Shown one piece after another: positions 50,066 to 59,103 of a stretch of DNA of 64,000 nucleotides (positions are counted from its first letter, which is position 1; each line of letters begins with the position of its first letter). This DNA is from Enhydrobacter aerosaccus (GTDB lineage Bacteria > Pseudomonadota > Alphaproteobacteria > Reyranellales > Reyranellaceae): positions 1-64,000 of the forward strand of contig NZ_FUWJ01000020.1 of NCBI RefSeq assembly GCF_900167455.1, given 5' to 3'. The translations under genes were made by a program, and so were the position numbers. The notes beneath the pieces were generated by a model. It made no database searches. It saw only the letters and a list, made by a program, of their open reading frames with translations, and was not told where the DNA came from.

Positions 50066-51184
50066 CTAACGACGATAAACCGATGACAGCGGCAGGATGA
50101 AAGCCTGCTGCGCTCCCGGAATGCCTTCGGGGAAGGGCGCATAGGGCGCGGCAGCGCGGGCGGCGTCCACGACGCCCTTGTCGAGATTCACGATGCCGCT
50201 CGATCGCGCCACGCTGACATCGAGCAGATGCCCTTCGCGGGTGATCACGAGACGAATGACCACGACGCCCTGCTCGTTTGCCTGGTTCGAGTAGTAGCGG
50301 AACTGCGAGATCCTGGCCGCGACCTGCCATAGGTACTGTTCGACGATCTTGGCCTGGCTGTAGGTATCGGCCGGATTGACGAATGCCGTCGACGGCGCAT
50401 TCGACGGAGAGTCGTTGGGAGCCCTCTTGGGTTGCGCCGGATTCGTCAAGGGCGAGGGCCGCAGCGCCTGATTGGGAGCGGGTGCAGGATGCGGCGCCGG
50501 CGGCGGCGGTGTGGTCCGAACCTGGGGATGCACGGGCGCTGGAGGCGGCGGAGGCGGAAGCTTGGGAAAGTCCTTCGACGTCAAAGGTGGCGGCGGCGCT
50601 TCAAGTGGCGGCATGGCGCGCTCGAGCGGTGGCGGGGCAGGCGATGGTGCCGGCATCGTTTCCTTGGGCGCCAAAGCCTGCTGCGTCTCCGCCTTGGGCT
50701 CGGGTTGCGACACCGGTTTGGTCGGCTCCGGTTTGGCCACTGCCGGCTTGGCAGGCTCCGGCGATGGCGCTTCCGTCTTCGCCGGTTCGGACGGCGTCGG
50801 CTGGGCCGGCTTTCGAGCCTCTTCCTTCTCCTTGGGGGCCGACTGCTTGTTCACGTCGCCGGTCGTCGGGCTGGGCGGCGGCAGACCGAGTGGCGCCTGG
50901 ATGCCTTTCGGCATCGGCGGTTCGGCCGTCTTCGCGGGCGGCGGCGGTGGCGGGCTGGGTTTGACCTCGGGAGGCTTCGGTGGCGTTGGTTCGGGCGGCG
51001 GCGGTGTTGGTTGTTCGATCGTGACGTCGATCGCCTCTTCCTGAGGCTCGTAGAATGGCGTGAGCTGCGGCAACCACCACAGTGCCAGCGCCGTCAGCAC
51101 GTGCAGCAGCACCGCCAGCGCCACCGCCGACGGCGACATGCGATCGAACCGAGTATAATCGGCGCTGATGGCGTGAGTCGTCAC
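50066..51184 (-). CDS. TonB-family energy transducer
   Basis: The 372-residue protein has one N-terminal membrane helix (AVALAVLLHVLTALALWWL), a very long Pro/Lys/Glu/Ala-rich region of about 200 residues that can span the periplasm, and a C-terminal TonB-like domain (GVVVIRLVITREGHLLDVSV). ExbB and ExbD are not next to it. It would energise outer-membrane receptors or contact another partner. Its stop is 7 bases from the DUF3501 stop. Confidence 0.85.
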   Translation of the reverse strand: MTTHAISADYTRFDRMSPSAVALAVLLHVLTALALWWLPQLTPFYEPQEEAIDVTIEQPTPPPPEPTPPKPPEVKPSPPPPPPAKTAEPPMPKGIQAPLGLPPPSPTTGDVNKQSAPKEKEEARKPAQPTPSEPAKTEAPSPEPAKPAVAKPEPTKPVSQPEPKAETQQALAPKETMPAPSPAPPPLERAMPPLEAPPPPLTSKDFPKLPPPPPPAPVHPQVRTTPPPPAPHPAPAPNQALRPSPLTNPAQPKRAPNDSPSNAPSTAFVNPADTYSQAKIVEQYLWQVAARISQFRYYSNQANEQGVVVIRLVITREGHLLDVSVARSSGIVNLDKGVVDAARAAAPYAPFPEGIPGAQQAFILPLSSVYRR

Positions 51185-51233
51185 TATGGCCTGTTTCTAG
51201 GCGGCTGGATGCCCGCCCGCCACAGCGATCGCG

Positions 51234-51797
51234 CTAGTTGATCGGTTCGGATTTGTAGACGCCCCACAGGTCGCTGCGCTCCAGCCAGCCGCTCATGCCG
51301 GACACTTTGACGCGGCACCAGTCGCCGGAGCAGGACTGGATCTCGCCCATGACCTCGGGTTCGAGCTTGGCGACGACGTCGGCCGAACGGGCTGGCGTGC
51401 GATGCAGGCTGGCGACCTTGGACGGCACGATGAAACTGCGCTTGCCGGTCAGCAGGCTCTGATGGACCCAGCCGCTGGCGCCTTGCCAGTCGCGAATCTT
51501 GCGCCAGTTCTCGTACTCGGCCACGATCTCGACGGGCATGGCCTTGCGCTTGAAGACCCAATCGACCGGGTACCGCGTACCCGGACCGGTGCGCACATTC
51601 ACTTCATCGGACCGCAGCGAAGCGAATCGGGGAATTGGCAGGCCCGATCCGCGGTGAACCGGCGGGGTATTGCCGGTGTCCGCCGCTTGGGCCCCTGAAC
51701 CGATCCCGGTCCGCAGCACGGGGTGCAGGACGCCGAACGCAAGGGTCGCAAGCGCGACACAGGCTGCCCCACGCAGGACCATCGGGTGAACAGGCAT
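51234..51797 (-). CDS. exported bacterial SH3-domain protein
   Basis: The 187-residue protein has a hydrophobic signal (MVLRGAACVALATLAFGVLH) then two SH3b domains: RSDEVNVRTGPGTRYPVDWV with WQGASGWVHQSLL, and ASLHRTPARSADVVAKL with MSGWLERSDLWGVY. Such proteins bind envelope peptides or peptidoglycan. The ATG at 51797 is preferred. The nearby TonB gene runs the same way. Confidence 0.82.
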   Translation of the reverse strand: MPVHPMVLRGAACVALATLAFGVLHPVLRTGIGSGAQAADTGNTPPVHRGSGLPIPRFASLRSDEVNVRTGPGTRYPVDWVFKRKAMPVEIVAEYENWRKIRDWQGASGWVHQSLLTGKRSFIVPSKVASLHRTPARSADVVAKLEPEVMGEIQSCSGDWCRVKVSGMSGWLERSDLWGVYKSEPIN

Positions 51798-51925
51798 TTG
51801 CCTTCTTATACACCAAGTATTCGAGTCGGACGACAAGTTGCTGAAAACGCCAGCCTTTCTCGATTTCCTCCAGCCGGGCGGCAAAGCTGGACAAGGGATG
51901 AGAGGAATTGCTAATCGGGGCAGGC

Positions 51926-52921
51926 ATGCCGCCCAGCTCCAAGAAAAAGCCGCTGGTGATCGTCACCCGCAAGCTGCCCGACGCCATCGAGACTCGGCTG
52001 ATGGAGCTGTTCGAGACCAAGCTCAATGTCGAGGACAAGCCACTCAGCCCTCCCGAGTTGATCGAGGCGGTGAAGATGGCTGACGTCCTGGTGCCGACCG
52101 TCACGGACCGCATCGACAGCCGCATCCTGTCGCAGGCGGGACCGCAGCTGAAGCTGATCGCCTCCTTCGGGACCGGCGTCGACCACATCGACCTCGACAC
52201 CGCCCGCCAACGAGGCATCACCGTCACCAACACCCCTGGGGTGCTCACCGAGGACACGGCCGACATGTCGATGGCCCTGGTGCTGGCGACCGCCCGGCGC
52301 ATGGGGGCCGGCGAGCGGCTGGTACGAGCCGGCAAATGGACCGGCTGGAGCCCGACCTCGATGCTGGGCAGCCGGCTCACGGGCAAGCGGATGGGCATCG
52401 TCGGCATGGGCCGCATCGGCCAGGCGTTGGCTCAGCGCGCCCGCGGCTTCGGTCTGGCGATCCACTATCACAATCGCAAGCGCGTCCACGCCGAGATCGA
52501 ACGCGAGCTGGAGGCCACCTACTGGGAGAGCCTCGACCAGATGCTGGCGCGCATGGACATCGTCTCGGTCAACTGCCCGCACACGCCGGCGACCTACCAT
52601 CTGCTTTCAGCGCGCCGCCTGAAGCTCATGAAATCGTCGGCCATCATCGTCAACACCGCCCGCGGCGAGGTGATCGACGAGAATGCCATGGTGCGCATGC
52701 TGCGGGCCGGCGAATTGTCCGGCGCCGGTCTCGACGTCTACGAACACGAGCCGCAGATCAATCCCAAGCTCCTCGAACTCGACAATGTCGTGCTGTTGCC
52801 GCACATGGGGTCGGCCACGCTCGAAGGCCGTGTCGAGATGGGCGAGAAGGTGCTGATCAACATCAAGACCTTCGTCGACGGCCACAAGCCGCCCGATCGC
52901 GTTCTCGCCACGATGTTCTAG
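51926..52921 (+). CDS. D-2-hydroxyacid dehydrogenase (glyoxylate/hydroxypyruvate reductase type)
   Basis: The 331-residue NAD(P)-dependent enzyme has GMGRIG in the cofactor domain followed by NRKR, which favours NADP. The catalytic residues are Arg in NTARGEVIDE, Glu in VYEHEPQ and His in LPHMGSAT. It probably reduces glyoxylate or hydroxypyruvate. It lacks the PtxD-specific Trp/Tyr block seen in the gene at 16887. The ATG at 51926 is preferred over a TTG 18 bases earlier. Confidence 0.9.
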   Translation: MPPSSKKKPLVIVTRKLPDAIETRLMELFETKLNVEDKPLSPPELIEAVKMADVLVPTVTDRIDSRILSQAGPQLKLIASFGTGVDHIDLDTARQRGITVTNTPGVLTEDTADMSMALVLATARRMGAGERLVRAGKWTGWSPTSMLGSRLTGKRMGIVGMGRIGQALAQRARGFGLAIHYHNRKRVHAEIERELEATYWESLDQMLARMDIVSVNCPHTPATYHLLSARRLKLMKSSAIIVNTARGEVIDENAMVRMLRAGELSGAGLDVYEHEPQINPKLLELDNVVLLPHMGSATLEGRVEMGEKVLINIKTFVDGHKPPDRVLATMF

Positions 52922-52923
52922 GC

Positions 52924-52957
52924 GAGAGGGGGAGCGCAACCGCAGCCGGCCCCTCTC
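52924..52957. terminator. hairpin between convergent genes
   Basis: GAGAGGGG (52924-52931) and CCCCTCTC (52950-52957) pair over 8 bases. The site lies between the hydroxyacid dehydrogenase stop and the YihY stop. No T-run is visible. Confidence 0.5.
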
Positions 52958-52960
52958 TCG

Positions 52961-53857
52961 TCAATCGTCGATATCGCCCTGCACGACCTCACGCGCGGCG
53001 TGAGGCTCCTCGCTATCGAAGGCGTCGCGCGTGGCACGGCCGACCTGGGCACCGATCAGGATGGTCAAGGCCGTCCAGTACATCCACACCATGATGGCCG
53101 CGAATCCCGCTGTTGCGCCGAATGCCGAGGTGAGCTGCGTCACCTCAAAATAGTAGACCAGCGCCCGGTTGCCGGCGAGGAACAGCACCGCGTTGACGCC
53201 GCCGCTGATCAGGGCGAAGCGCCAGGGCACGCCGCCGGTCGGTAGCCATTTGTAGATGAGAGTGAAGAAGACGGCGAGGATGCCGTAATGGGTAAGGCCG
53301 GAGATCGCCGGGCCAATCCATTGGCCGAGGATGGGGAAGGCCTGCAGCACGCCAGCATAGGCTGACAGCAGGACACTGAGCAGGATGACGACGATCAGCA
53401 GCACGCCCAGGACCACCATCAGAAGCAGGGCGAGCAGGCGCGATTTCAGCGTCGCCAGCACGATATGGATGTGGCGCGGGCTGTTGCCGCGCCAGATGAC
53501 ATCGAAACTGTCGTCCAGTTCGACGAAGACCCGACTGCCTGTGTAGAGCAGCACCGCGACGCCGATGATGGCCGCGACCCCGCGGCCGCGGAACAGATCC
53601 TCCGAAGCGAAGCGCTGGACGCCTTTCAGATGCTCCGGCGCCACGACCGTGCTGAGCGCGTCGAAGATCGTCTGTTGCGCCATCATCTTGCCCACGAACG
53701 GCTCGGCGATAGCGATCGAGAAGATCATGATCGGGCCGAGCGCGAACATGGTGTAGAAGGCCATCGCCGCGGCCGAGGTCGACAGCCGGTTGGTGAAGAA
53801 GCCGGTGAAGGAGTCGAAGGCGATCCTCCAGAGCTTGTCGAGCAGCGTGCCGTTCAT
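52961..53857 (-). CDS. YihY/UPF0761 family inner membrane protein
   Basis: The 298-residue protein has about six membrane segments and the family motifs AAAMAFYTMFALGPIM, YTGSRVFVELDDSFDVIW and WMYWTALTILIGAQV. This family was once called RNase BN, but no nuclease site is seen. The role is unknown. It starts 4 bases after the MAPEG gene. Confidence 0.9.
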   Translation of the reverse strand: MNGTLLDKLWRIAFDSFTGFFTNRLSTSAAAMAFYTMFALGPIMIFSIAIAEPFVGKMMAQQTIFDALSTVVAPEHLKGVQRFASEDLFRGRGVAAIIGVAVLLYTGSRVFVELDDSFDVIWRGNSPRHIHIVLATLKSRLLALLLMVVLGVLLIVVILLSVLLSAYAGVLQAFPILGQWIGPAISGLTHYGILAVFFTLIYKWLPTGGVPWRFALISGGVNAVLFLAGNRALVYYFEVTQLTSAFGATAGFAAIMVWMYWTALTILIGAQVGRATRDAFDSEEPHAAREVVQGDIDD

Positions 53858-53861
53858 ACGG

Positions 53862-54248
53862 TCAGTACAGCCGGATCGAGAAGCCTGACAGGATGAGCAG
53901 GGCCGACGCGATGGCCAGCACCACGGTCGTGAGCACCGCGCCGATGGCGCGGCCCCCCTTCAGATGGCCCAGCATGCCGCCGGCATGCAGCAGGCGGCCG
54001 ACGGTGAGCAGGATCGCCAGTACGGCGATGGTCAGGTTGCCGTAGGGGCCGCGCAGCAGCCAGATCAGCAGCAGGGCGAGCGGCACGAACTCGACGAGAT
54101 TGGCATGCGCCCGGATCGCCGCCAGCATCTCGGGATCGCCACCATCGCCCAGGAAGATCTTCTTCCTGCCGCGCATGGCTCCGACGTTGACGGTCAGAGC
54201 AACGGCAAGCAGGCCCAGAAGGCCGGCGCATATGAGAAACACCATCAT
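53862..54248 (-). CDS. MAPEG-family membrane protein
   Basis: The 128-residue protein has four membrane segments. The conserved MAPEG stretch is RAHANLVEFVPLALLLIWLL, and GRLLHAGGM follows. Members bind glutathione or lipid electrophiles, but bacterial functions are mostly untested. It is paired with the YihY gene and divergent from msrA. Confidence 0.88.
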   Translation of the reverse strand: MMVFLICAGLLGLLAVALTVNVGAMRGRKKIFLGDGGDPEMLAAIRAHANLVEFVPLALLLIWLLRGPYGNLTIAVLAILLTVGRLLHAGGMLGHLKGGRAIGAVLTTVVLAIASALLILSGFSIRLY

Positions 54249-54322
54249 GGGCGGGCCTCGGCTCTCGATTCCGACCTATTCTATGGCCATATTGCAAAGG
54301 GCAAAAGCAAGGGAGCCGTGCC

Positions 54323-54985
54323 ATGTGGCAGATCCTGCGAAAGAAAGCTGAAATGCCGGATCCGGCGCAGGCCTTGCCGGGCCGTGACCGCCCGGCCTTC
54401 GCCGTGCCGAGTGAACATTTCGTCAACCACAACCGTATCCAGCCGCCATTCCCCGCCGGCCTCGAGAAGGCCATGTTCGGGCTCGGCTGCTTCTGGGGCG
54501 CCGAGCGCAAGTTCTGGCAGGCGCCGGGTGTCTATGCCACCGCCGTCGGCTATGCCGGTGGCTACACGCCCAATCCGACCTACGAGGAGGTCTGTTCGGG
54601 CTATACCGGCCACAACGAGGTGGTGATGGTATGGTTCGACCCGAACAAGACCTCGTATGAGGCGCTCCTGAAGGTGTTCTGGGAGAATCACGACCCGACC
54701 CAGGGCATGCGTCAGGGCAACGATGTCGGCACACAGTACCGTTCCGGCATCTACGCCTTCACGGCCGAGCAGAAGCAGAAAGCGGAGGCGTCGCGCGCCG
54801 TCTTCCAGAAGGAGCTGGCGAAGAACGGCATGGGCGCCATCACGACGGAGATCCTCGACGCGCCGCCTTTCTACTATGCCGAGGATTATCACCAGCAATA
54901 CCTGGCCAAGAACCCCAACGGCTATTGCGGCCTCGGCGGTACCGGCGTGAGCTGTCCGATCGGGCTTGGCGTCGCCGCCGAGTAA
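54323..54985 (+). CDS. msrA: peptide methionine sulfoxide reductase MsrA
   Basis: The 220-residue enzyme reduces S-methionine sulfoxide. The catalytic Cys56 is in GLGCFWGAER and the recycling Cys residues are in YCGLGGTGVSCP. The conserved GYAGG and HDPTQ blocks are present. It carries about 45 residues before the core but no signal, so it is cytosolic. Confidence 0.95.
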   Translation: MWQILRKKAEMPDPAQALPGRDRPAFAVPSEHFVNHNRIQPPFPAGLEKAMFGLGCFWGAERKFWQAPGVYATAVGYAGGYTPNPTYEEVCSGYTGHNEVVMVWFDPNKTSYEALLKVFWENHDPTQGMRQGNDVGTQYRSGIYAFTAEQKQKAEASRAVFQKELAKNGMGAITTEILDAPPFYYAEDYHQQYLAKNPNGYCGLGGTGVSCPIGLGVAAE

Positions 54986-55002
54986 CGCTCGGCTGGTGTC
55001 GG

Positions 55003-56181
55003 TCAGGCGATCGCTTCCTCGAGCGCGGCGACGAAGCGGTCGAGTTCGGCCTCGGTGTTGTACAGGTGCACCGAGGCGCGCATCACAGTCGACAGGCCGC
55101 GCCCCTTGAGGTCCAGCCGCGAGGAGAACTGCGTCGACACCGAGACGTTGATCTTCTGCGCCCGGAACACGGCCTTGAGTTCCAGATGGTCCTTGCCGTC
55201 GACGGCGAAAGTGACGATCGCGCCCTGCAACTCGCCAAGATCGGTCAGGGTGACGCCCTTCACTTTGCCGAGGCGTGTCCGCAATCCGTCGGCCAGCGGC
55301 TTCAATCGCCCCCAGATCGCCTCCATGCCCAGCTCGTTGGCCTGATCAACCGCAGCCTTCAGTCCCAGCACGCCGGCGAAGTAGCGTTCCCAGTTCTCGA
55401 AGCGCAGCGCGTTATCGAACGTCTTGTACTCGCGGTCGCCCGTCCATTTGGCGGCATGATTGTCGAGGAAGATCGGTTCGATGTCGGCCGTAGTCTTTTG
55501 CCGGGCATAGAGGAAGCCGGTGCCACGCGGGCCGCGTAGGTACTTGCGGCCGGTCGCCGAAAGGAAGTCGCAGCCGATCTTCGCCACGTCGACGGGGAGT
55601 TGCCCGACCGACTGGCAGGCATCGAGCAGATAGAGCACGCCGGCGGCATTGGCGATCCGGCCCACCGCTTCGGCCGGCTGCACCAGGCCGCCCTGGGTCG
55701 GAATATGCGAGATCGAGATCAGCCTGGTGCGCTTGTCGATCAGGCGCTCCAATGCAGCGAGATCGATCTGGCCATGCGCGTCGTCGGGGACCACGACCAG
55801 CTCGGCGCCAGTCCGTTTCGTCACCTGCAGATAGGAGATGAAGTTGGAAGAGTATTCGCTGACGCAGGTCAGGATGCGGTCGCCCGGCTTGAAATCGAGC
55901 GAATAGAAGGCGAGGTCCCACGCCCGCGTGGCGTTCTCGACGAAGGCGATCTCGCCCGGGTCGGCACCGATCAGCCGCGCCACCGACGGATAGAATCCGT
56001 CCAGTTCGCCGCGCCTGAGATCGGCCGCTTCATAGCCGCCGATCTCGGCCTCGAGCTGGAGATGGCCAATGGTGGCGTCGAGAGTCCGCCGGGTTGGCAG
56101 CGAGGACCCTGCGGCGTTGAGGTGGAGCACATGGGCGCAGCCGGGGGTCTCGGCGCGCAGTCGGTCAAGGTCAAGGCTCAC
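55003..56181 (-). CDS. class V aminotransferase (cysteine-desulfurase-like fold)
   Basis: The 392-residue PLP enzyme has the cofactor Lys in SATGRKYLRGPRGTGF, the Asp in YLLDACQSVGQL and HIPTQGGLV. The active-site Cys loop of true desulfurases is not clear. It may act on an amino acid, sulfur or sulfinate compound, or be an epimerase-like member. It is separated from the adenosine-deaminase gene by 109 bases. Confidence 0.85.
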   Translation of the reverse strand: MSLDLDRLRAETPGCAHVLHLNAAGSSLPTRRTLDATIGHLQLEAEIGGYEAADLRRGELDGFYPSVARLIGADPGEIAFVENATRAWDLAFYSLDFKPGDRILTCVSEYSSNFISYLQVTKRTGAELVVVPDDAHGQIDLAALERLIDKRTRLISISHIPTQGGLVQPAEAVGRIANAAGVLYLLDACQSVGQLPVDVAKIGCDFLSATGRKYLRGPRGTGFLYARQKTTADIEPIFLDNHAAKWTGDREYKTFDNALRFENWERYFAGVLGLKAAVDQANELGMEAIWGRLKPLADGLRTRLGKVKGVTLTDLGELQGAIVTFAVDGKDHLELKAVFRAQKINVSVSTQFSSRLDLKGRGLSTVMRASVHLYNTEAELDRFVAALEEAIA

Positions 56182-56290
56182 GGTGATGGCTTTCGCTCGG
56201 ACTGAGGGACGACGGCGGTCTGATTCCCGCCGGGCTCCTACCTAGAGGGCTGCCCTGCGCGGAGCAACGGGGCTTCGACCGGCCCTGTCG

Positions 56291-57358
56291 TCAAACCCCA
56301 GGGGCTACCATCTCGTAGCCGAACTCCCTGTCGAGTGCGGCGATTTCCTTACGGCAGGCCATCCTGAGCGTGCTCTTGTCGCTCTCGTCCAGCCACGACG
56401 CCTCGACCGAATTGAGCGCAAACCGGCGAGCCATGTCCGGTCCCCAGCCGATCGTCTCGAACAGCGTCGTGTAGCCATGGCCGAGATTGGTCCCGAACAT
56501 GGCCGCATCGTCGGTATTGATCGTGACGTTCAGTCCCGCCTCGACCATGCGCCGGATGCGCTGGGGCCGGAATGGCCGGTTGTGCACCAGGCTGGTCCAG
56601 GCGCAGGGTGTGAAGTAGAGACCGTCCTTGCGCGCCTCGGCCATCACGAAATCCGACGCTAGCATGTTGTAGCCGTGGTCGATGCGGTCGCATTTCAGCA
56701 CGTCACGGCAGATGAGGTAGTTGGTGGGCGGCGCCTCGACGAGCGTCTGGTTGTCTTCGCAGCAATGTGCGGTGCGATGCAGGCCAGCCCTGCGGGCCAG
56801 CGCATAGGCCTCCGCAAAAATGGCCGGAGGGCCGGCGCGCTCGGCGCCATCGAGCCCGATGCCGACCACGTGATCGCGACGATGGGCGATGGCCGTCTCC
56901 ACAAGCTCGAGGGCTTGTGCCGGCGTGTTGATGGAGCGGTCGATACAGCAGATCAGCAGGCTGGAGACGCCGAACGTCTTCCGGGCTGCTTCCATGCCCT
57001 CGATCATGCCGTCGACCATCGACGGGTAATCGATGCCGTTGGGATAGAAGTAGTCGGGATTGAAGAAGTACTCGACGTGCTTGAGATTGCCGTCGCGTAC
57101 GGCGTCCTCGATATATTCGTAGGCGGCGCGGGCGAAGTCTGCCGGCGTGCGCAACACTTGCGCCGTCAGCCGCAGCACGTCGAGGAAACCGTAGAAATCC
57201 GGCCACTGGTAGAGCTGTTCCGCCGGCCGGGGTAGGGCGAGCCCAGCGCGTCCGGCCAGCTCCGCCACGGTCGTGGCGCGCAGCGTCCCGGCGATATGGC
57301 AGTGCAGCTCGGCCTTGGGGATACGGCGCAGATATTCGTCGGCTACGGCCTTGGCCAT
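56291..57358 (-). CDS. adenosine-deaminase-like amidohydrolase
   Basis: The 355-residue TIM-barrel hydrolase has the zinc His pair in ELHCHIAGTL, a further ligand in DRIDHGYNM and the catalytic Asp pair in NTDDAAMF. The usual His-Ala-Gly-Glu motif reads His-Cys-Cys-Glu here (TAHCCED). The Glu is kept but the loop differs, so the purine specificity may be altered. The gene is 7 bases after the binding-protein gene. Confidence 0.85.
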   Translation of the reverse strand: MAKAVADEYLRRIPKAELHCHIAGTLRATTVAELAGRAGLALPRPAEQLYQWPDFYGFLDVLRLTAQVLRTPADFARAAYEYIEDAVRDGNLKHVEYFFNPDYFYPNGIDYPSMVDGMIEGMEAARKTFGVSSLLICCIDRSINTPAQALELVETAIAHRRDHVVGIGLDGAERAGPPAIFAEAYALARRAGLHRTAHCCEDNQTLVEAPPTNYLICRDVLKCDRIDHGYNMLASDFVMAEARKDGLYFTPCAWTSLVHNRPFRPQRIRRMVEAGLNVTINTDDAAMFGTNLGHGYTTLFETIGWGPDMARRFALNSVEASWLDESDKSTLRMACRKEIAALDREFGYEMVAPGV

Positions 57359-57365
57359 CGTCTCC

Positions 57366-58940
57366 TCACGACTTCTCGATGTTGTAGAGCAGCATGACGG
57401 GCGACTTCAGGACGCCCTTCAGGTCGTTGCGCCAGGCCGACGGTGTGGTGAACTGCGACAGCGGCAGGTAAAGGACCTGCTCGTAGGCGCGGGCCTGGAT
57501 CTCGTCAGCCAGCCGCTTGCGCGCCGCCTCGTCCGGCGCCGTCGCGAATTGAAGGCGCAGCTCCTCGACTTTCGGATCGGTCGGCCAGCCCCAGGCCGAT
57601 ACGGGCGCGCCCTTGGCGACGAGGAAGGGATTGCTGAGCGGATTGCCCTGATCGACCACCGTGTTGGTGGTGTGGGCGAGGTTCCAGCCGCCTTCCGCGA
57701 CCGACTTGGTGTTGAGGCGCCGTGTCGCGAAGGTCTGGAAATCCATGGCCTGCATCTCGACCTTGAAGCCGAGATCGACCAGCAGCTGGCGCGTGACATT
57801 GCCGAGGGCCGCGATACCGGGTGCATTGGCGACATGCAGCATCACCAGCGGCTTGGCGAAGTCGACATTCGCTTCCTTCAGGAGTGCCTTGGCCTTGCCG
57901 AGGTCGCGCGGCGGGATGCCGTCAGTGCTCTCATAAGGCATGCCGCAGCCGAAGATGGCGGCGCAATCCGTGGCGAACTTTGGGTCGCCAGCCACCACCG
58001 CCGCATACTGGGAGCGGTCGATCGCGCAGGCGATCGCCTGACGGACCTTCACGTCGTCAAACGGCGGCTGCAAATGGTTCATGCGCATGATGGCCTGGAA
58101 GCCAAGGTCGCCGACCACTTCGGCATGGGCGCCCGACTTGGCGTCGAACAGCGGCAGCAGATCGGCCGGGACGCGCTCCAGATAATCGACCTCGCCACGC
58201 AATAGCGCGCTCACCTGCGTCTGCGCATCGGGCAGGCCCAGCATCTCGATACGCGGGATCTTCGCGAGCTTGGCCCCGGACGCCCAGATCGGCGGCTCCT
58301 GGCGTGGCACGTAAGCATCGAACTTCTCGAGCACGATCTTCACACCCGGCTCGTGCAGGTCGGCACGGAAGCGGTAGGGACCGGAGCCGACGATCTCCTT
58401 GACCTGCTCGCTGCCGGGCGTGCGCGCGATGCGCTCCGGCATCATGAAGGGCACCGGGGCGCCGATCTTGGCCAGCGTATCCAGGACCAGGCCATAGGGC
58501 TGCTTCAGCGCCATCCGGATGGTCCGCGCATCGACGGCATCGAGCCTGGTGACGAAACCCATCATTGTCTGGCCCATGCTGTCGCGCGAGGTCCAGCGCC
58601 GGAGCGAGGCGGTGCAATCCGCCGCCGTGACCGGTTGGCCATCGTGCCATTGCAGGCCTGGCCGCAGGACGAAGGTCCAGGTGAGCTTGTCCTCGCTCAG
58701 CGCGTAGCTCTCGACCATCTGCGGCTTGGGCTGGAAATGGTCGTCGACCGCGAACAGGGTATCGTAGACGAGATAGCCGAAGTCGCGGGTCGTGAATGAG
58801 GTGGTGAAATGCGGGTCGAGGATGCGCGACAGCGTCTCCGGTGCCACCCGCAGCACGGCCTTGTCCTGCGCTCTTGCCGCCAGCGGTGGCACGGCTAGGG
58901 CCGAAGCGGCCATCAATCCCAAGGAACGACGCGTGATCAT
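57366..58940 (-). CDS. ABC substrate-binding protein (SBP family 5)
   Basis: The 524-residue protein has a twin-arginine-like signal (MITRRSLGLMAASALAVPP, then ARAQ) and family-5 motifs: ETLSRILDPHFT, WTFVLRPGLQWHDGQPVTAAD and GSGPYRF. The ATG has GGAG 8 bases upstream. The deaminase gene follows after 7 bases, so a nucleoside-like or amine ligand is possible. No permease genes are adjacent. Confidence 0.87.
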   Translation of the reverse strand: MITRRSLGLMAASALAVPPLAARAQDKAVLRVAPETLSRILDPHFTTSFTTRDFGYLVYDTLFAVDDHFQPKPQMVESYALSEDKLTWTFVLRPGLQWHDGQPVTAADCTASLRRWTSRDSMGQTMMGFVTRLDAVDARTIRMALKQPYGLVLDTLAKIGAPVPFMMPERIARTPGSEQVKEIVGSGPYRFRADLHEPGVKIVLEKFDAYVPRQEPPIWASGAKLAKIPRIEMLGLPDAQTQVSALLRGEVDYLERVPADLLPLFDAKSGAHAEVVGDLGFQAIMRMNHLQPPFDDVKVRQAIACAIDRSQYAAVVAGDPKFATDCAAIFGCGMPYESTDGIPPRDLGKAKALLKEANVDFAKPLVMLHVANAPGIAALGNVTRQLLVDLGFKVEMQAMDFQTFATRRLNTKSVAEGGWNLAHTTNTVVDQGNPLSNPFLVAKGAPVSAWGWPTDPKVEELRLQFATAPDEAARKRLADEIQARAYEQVLYLPLSQFTTPSAWRNDLKGVLKSPVMLLYNIEKS

Positions 58941-59103
58941 GCGGTTCTCCCCCTTTACCGACCGCTGGTGCAGGCGCCGTGCCATCCGGCCATTGCGCTG
59001 CTCCGAAATCATGGACCGGCGCAATAGGGGCTGAGAAGCCGAGCTTTCGGCACACAGCGTCGCGTTTTTCGGTACGGACACTGGCGCCGTGGACGAGAGA
59101 CGC

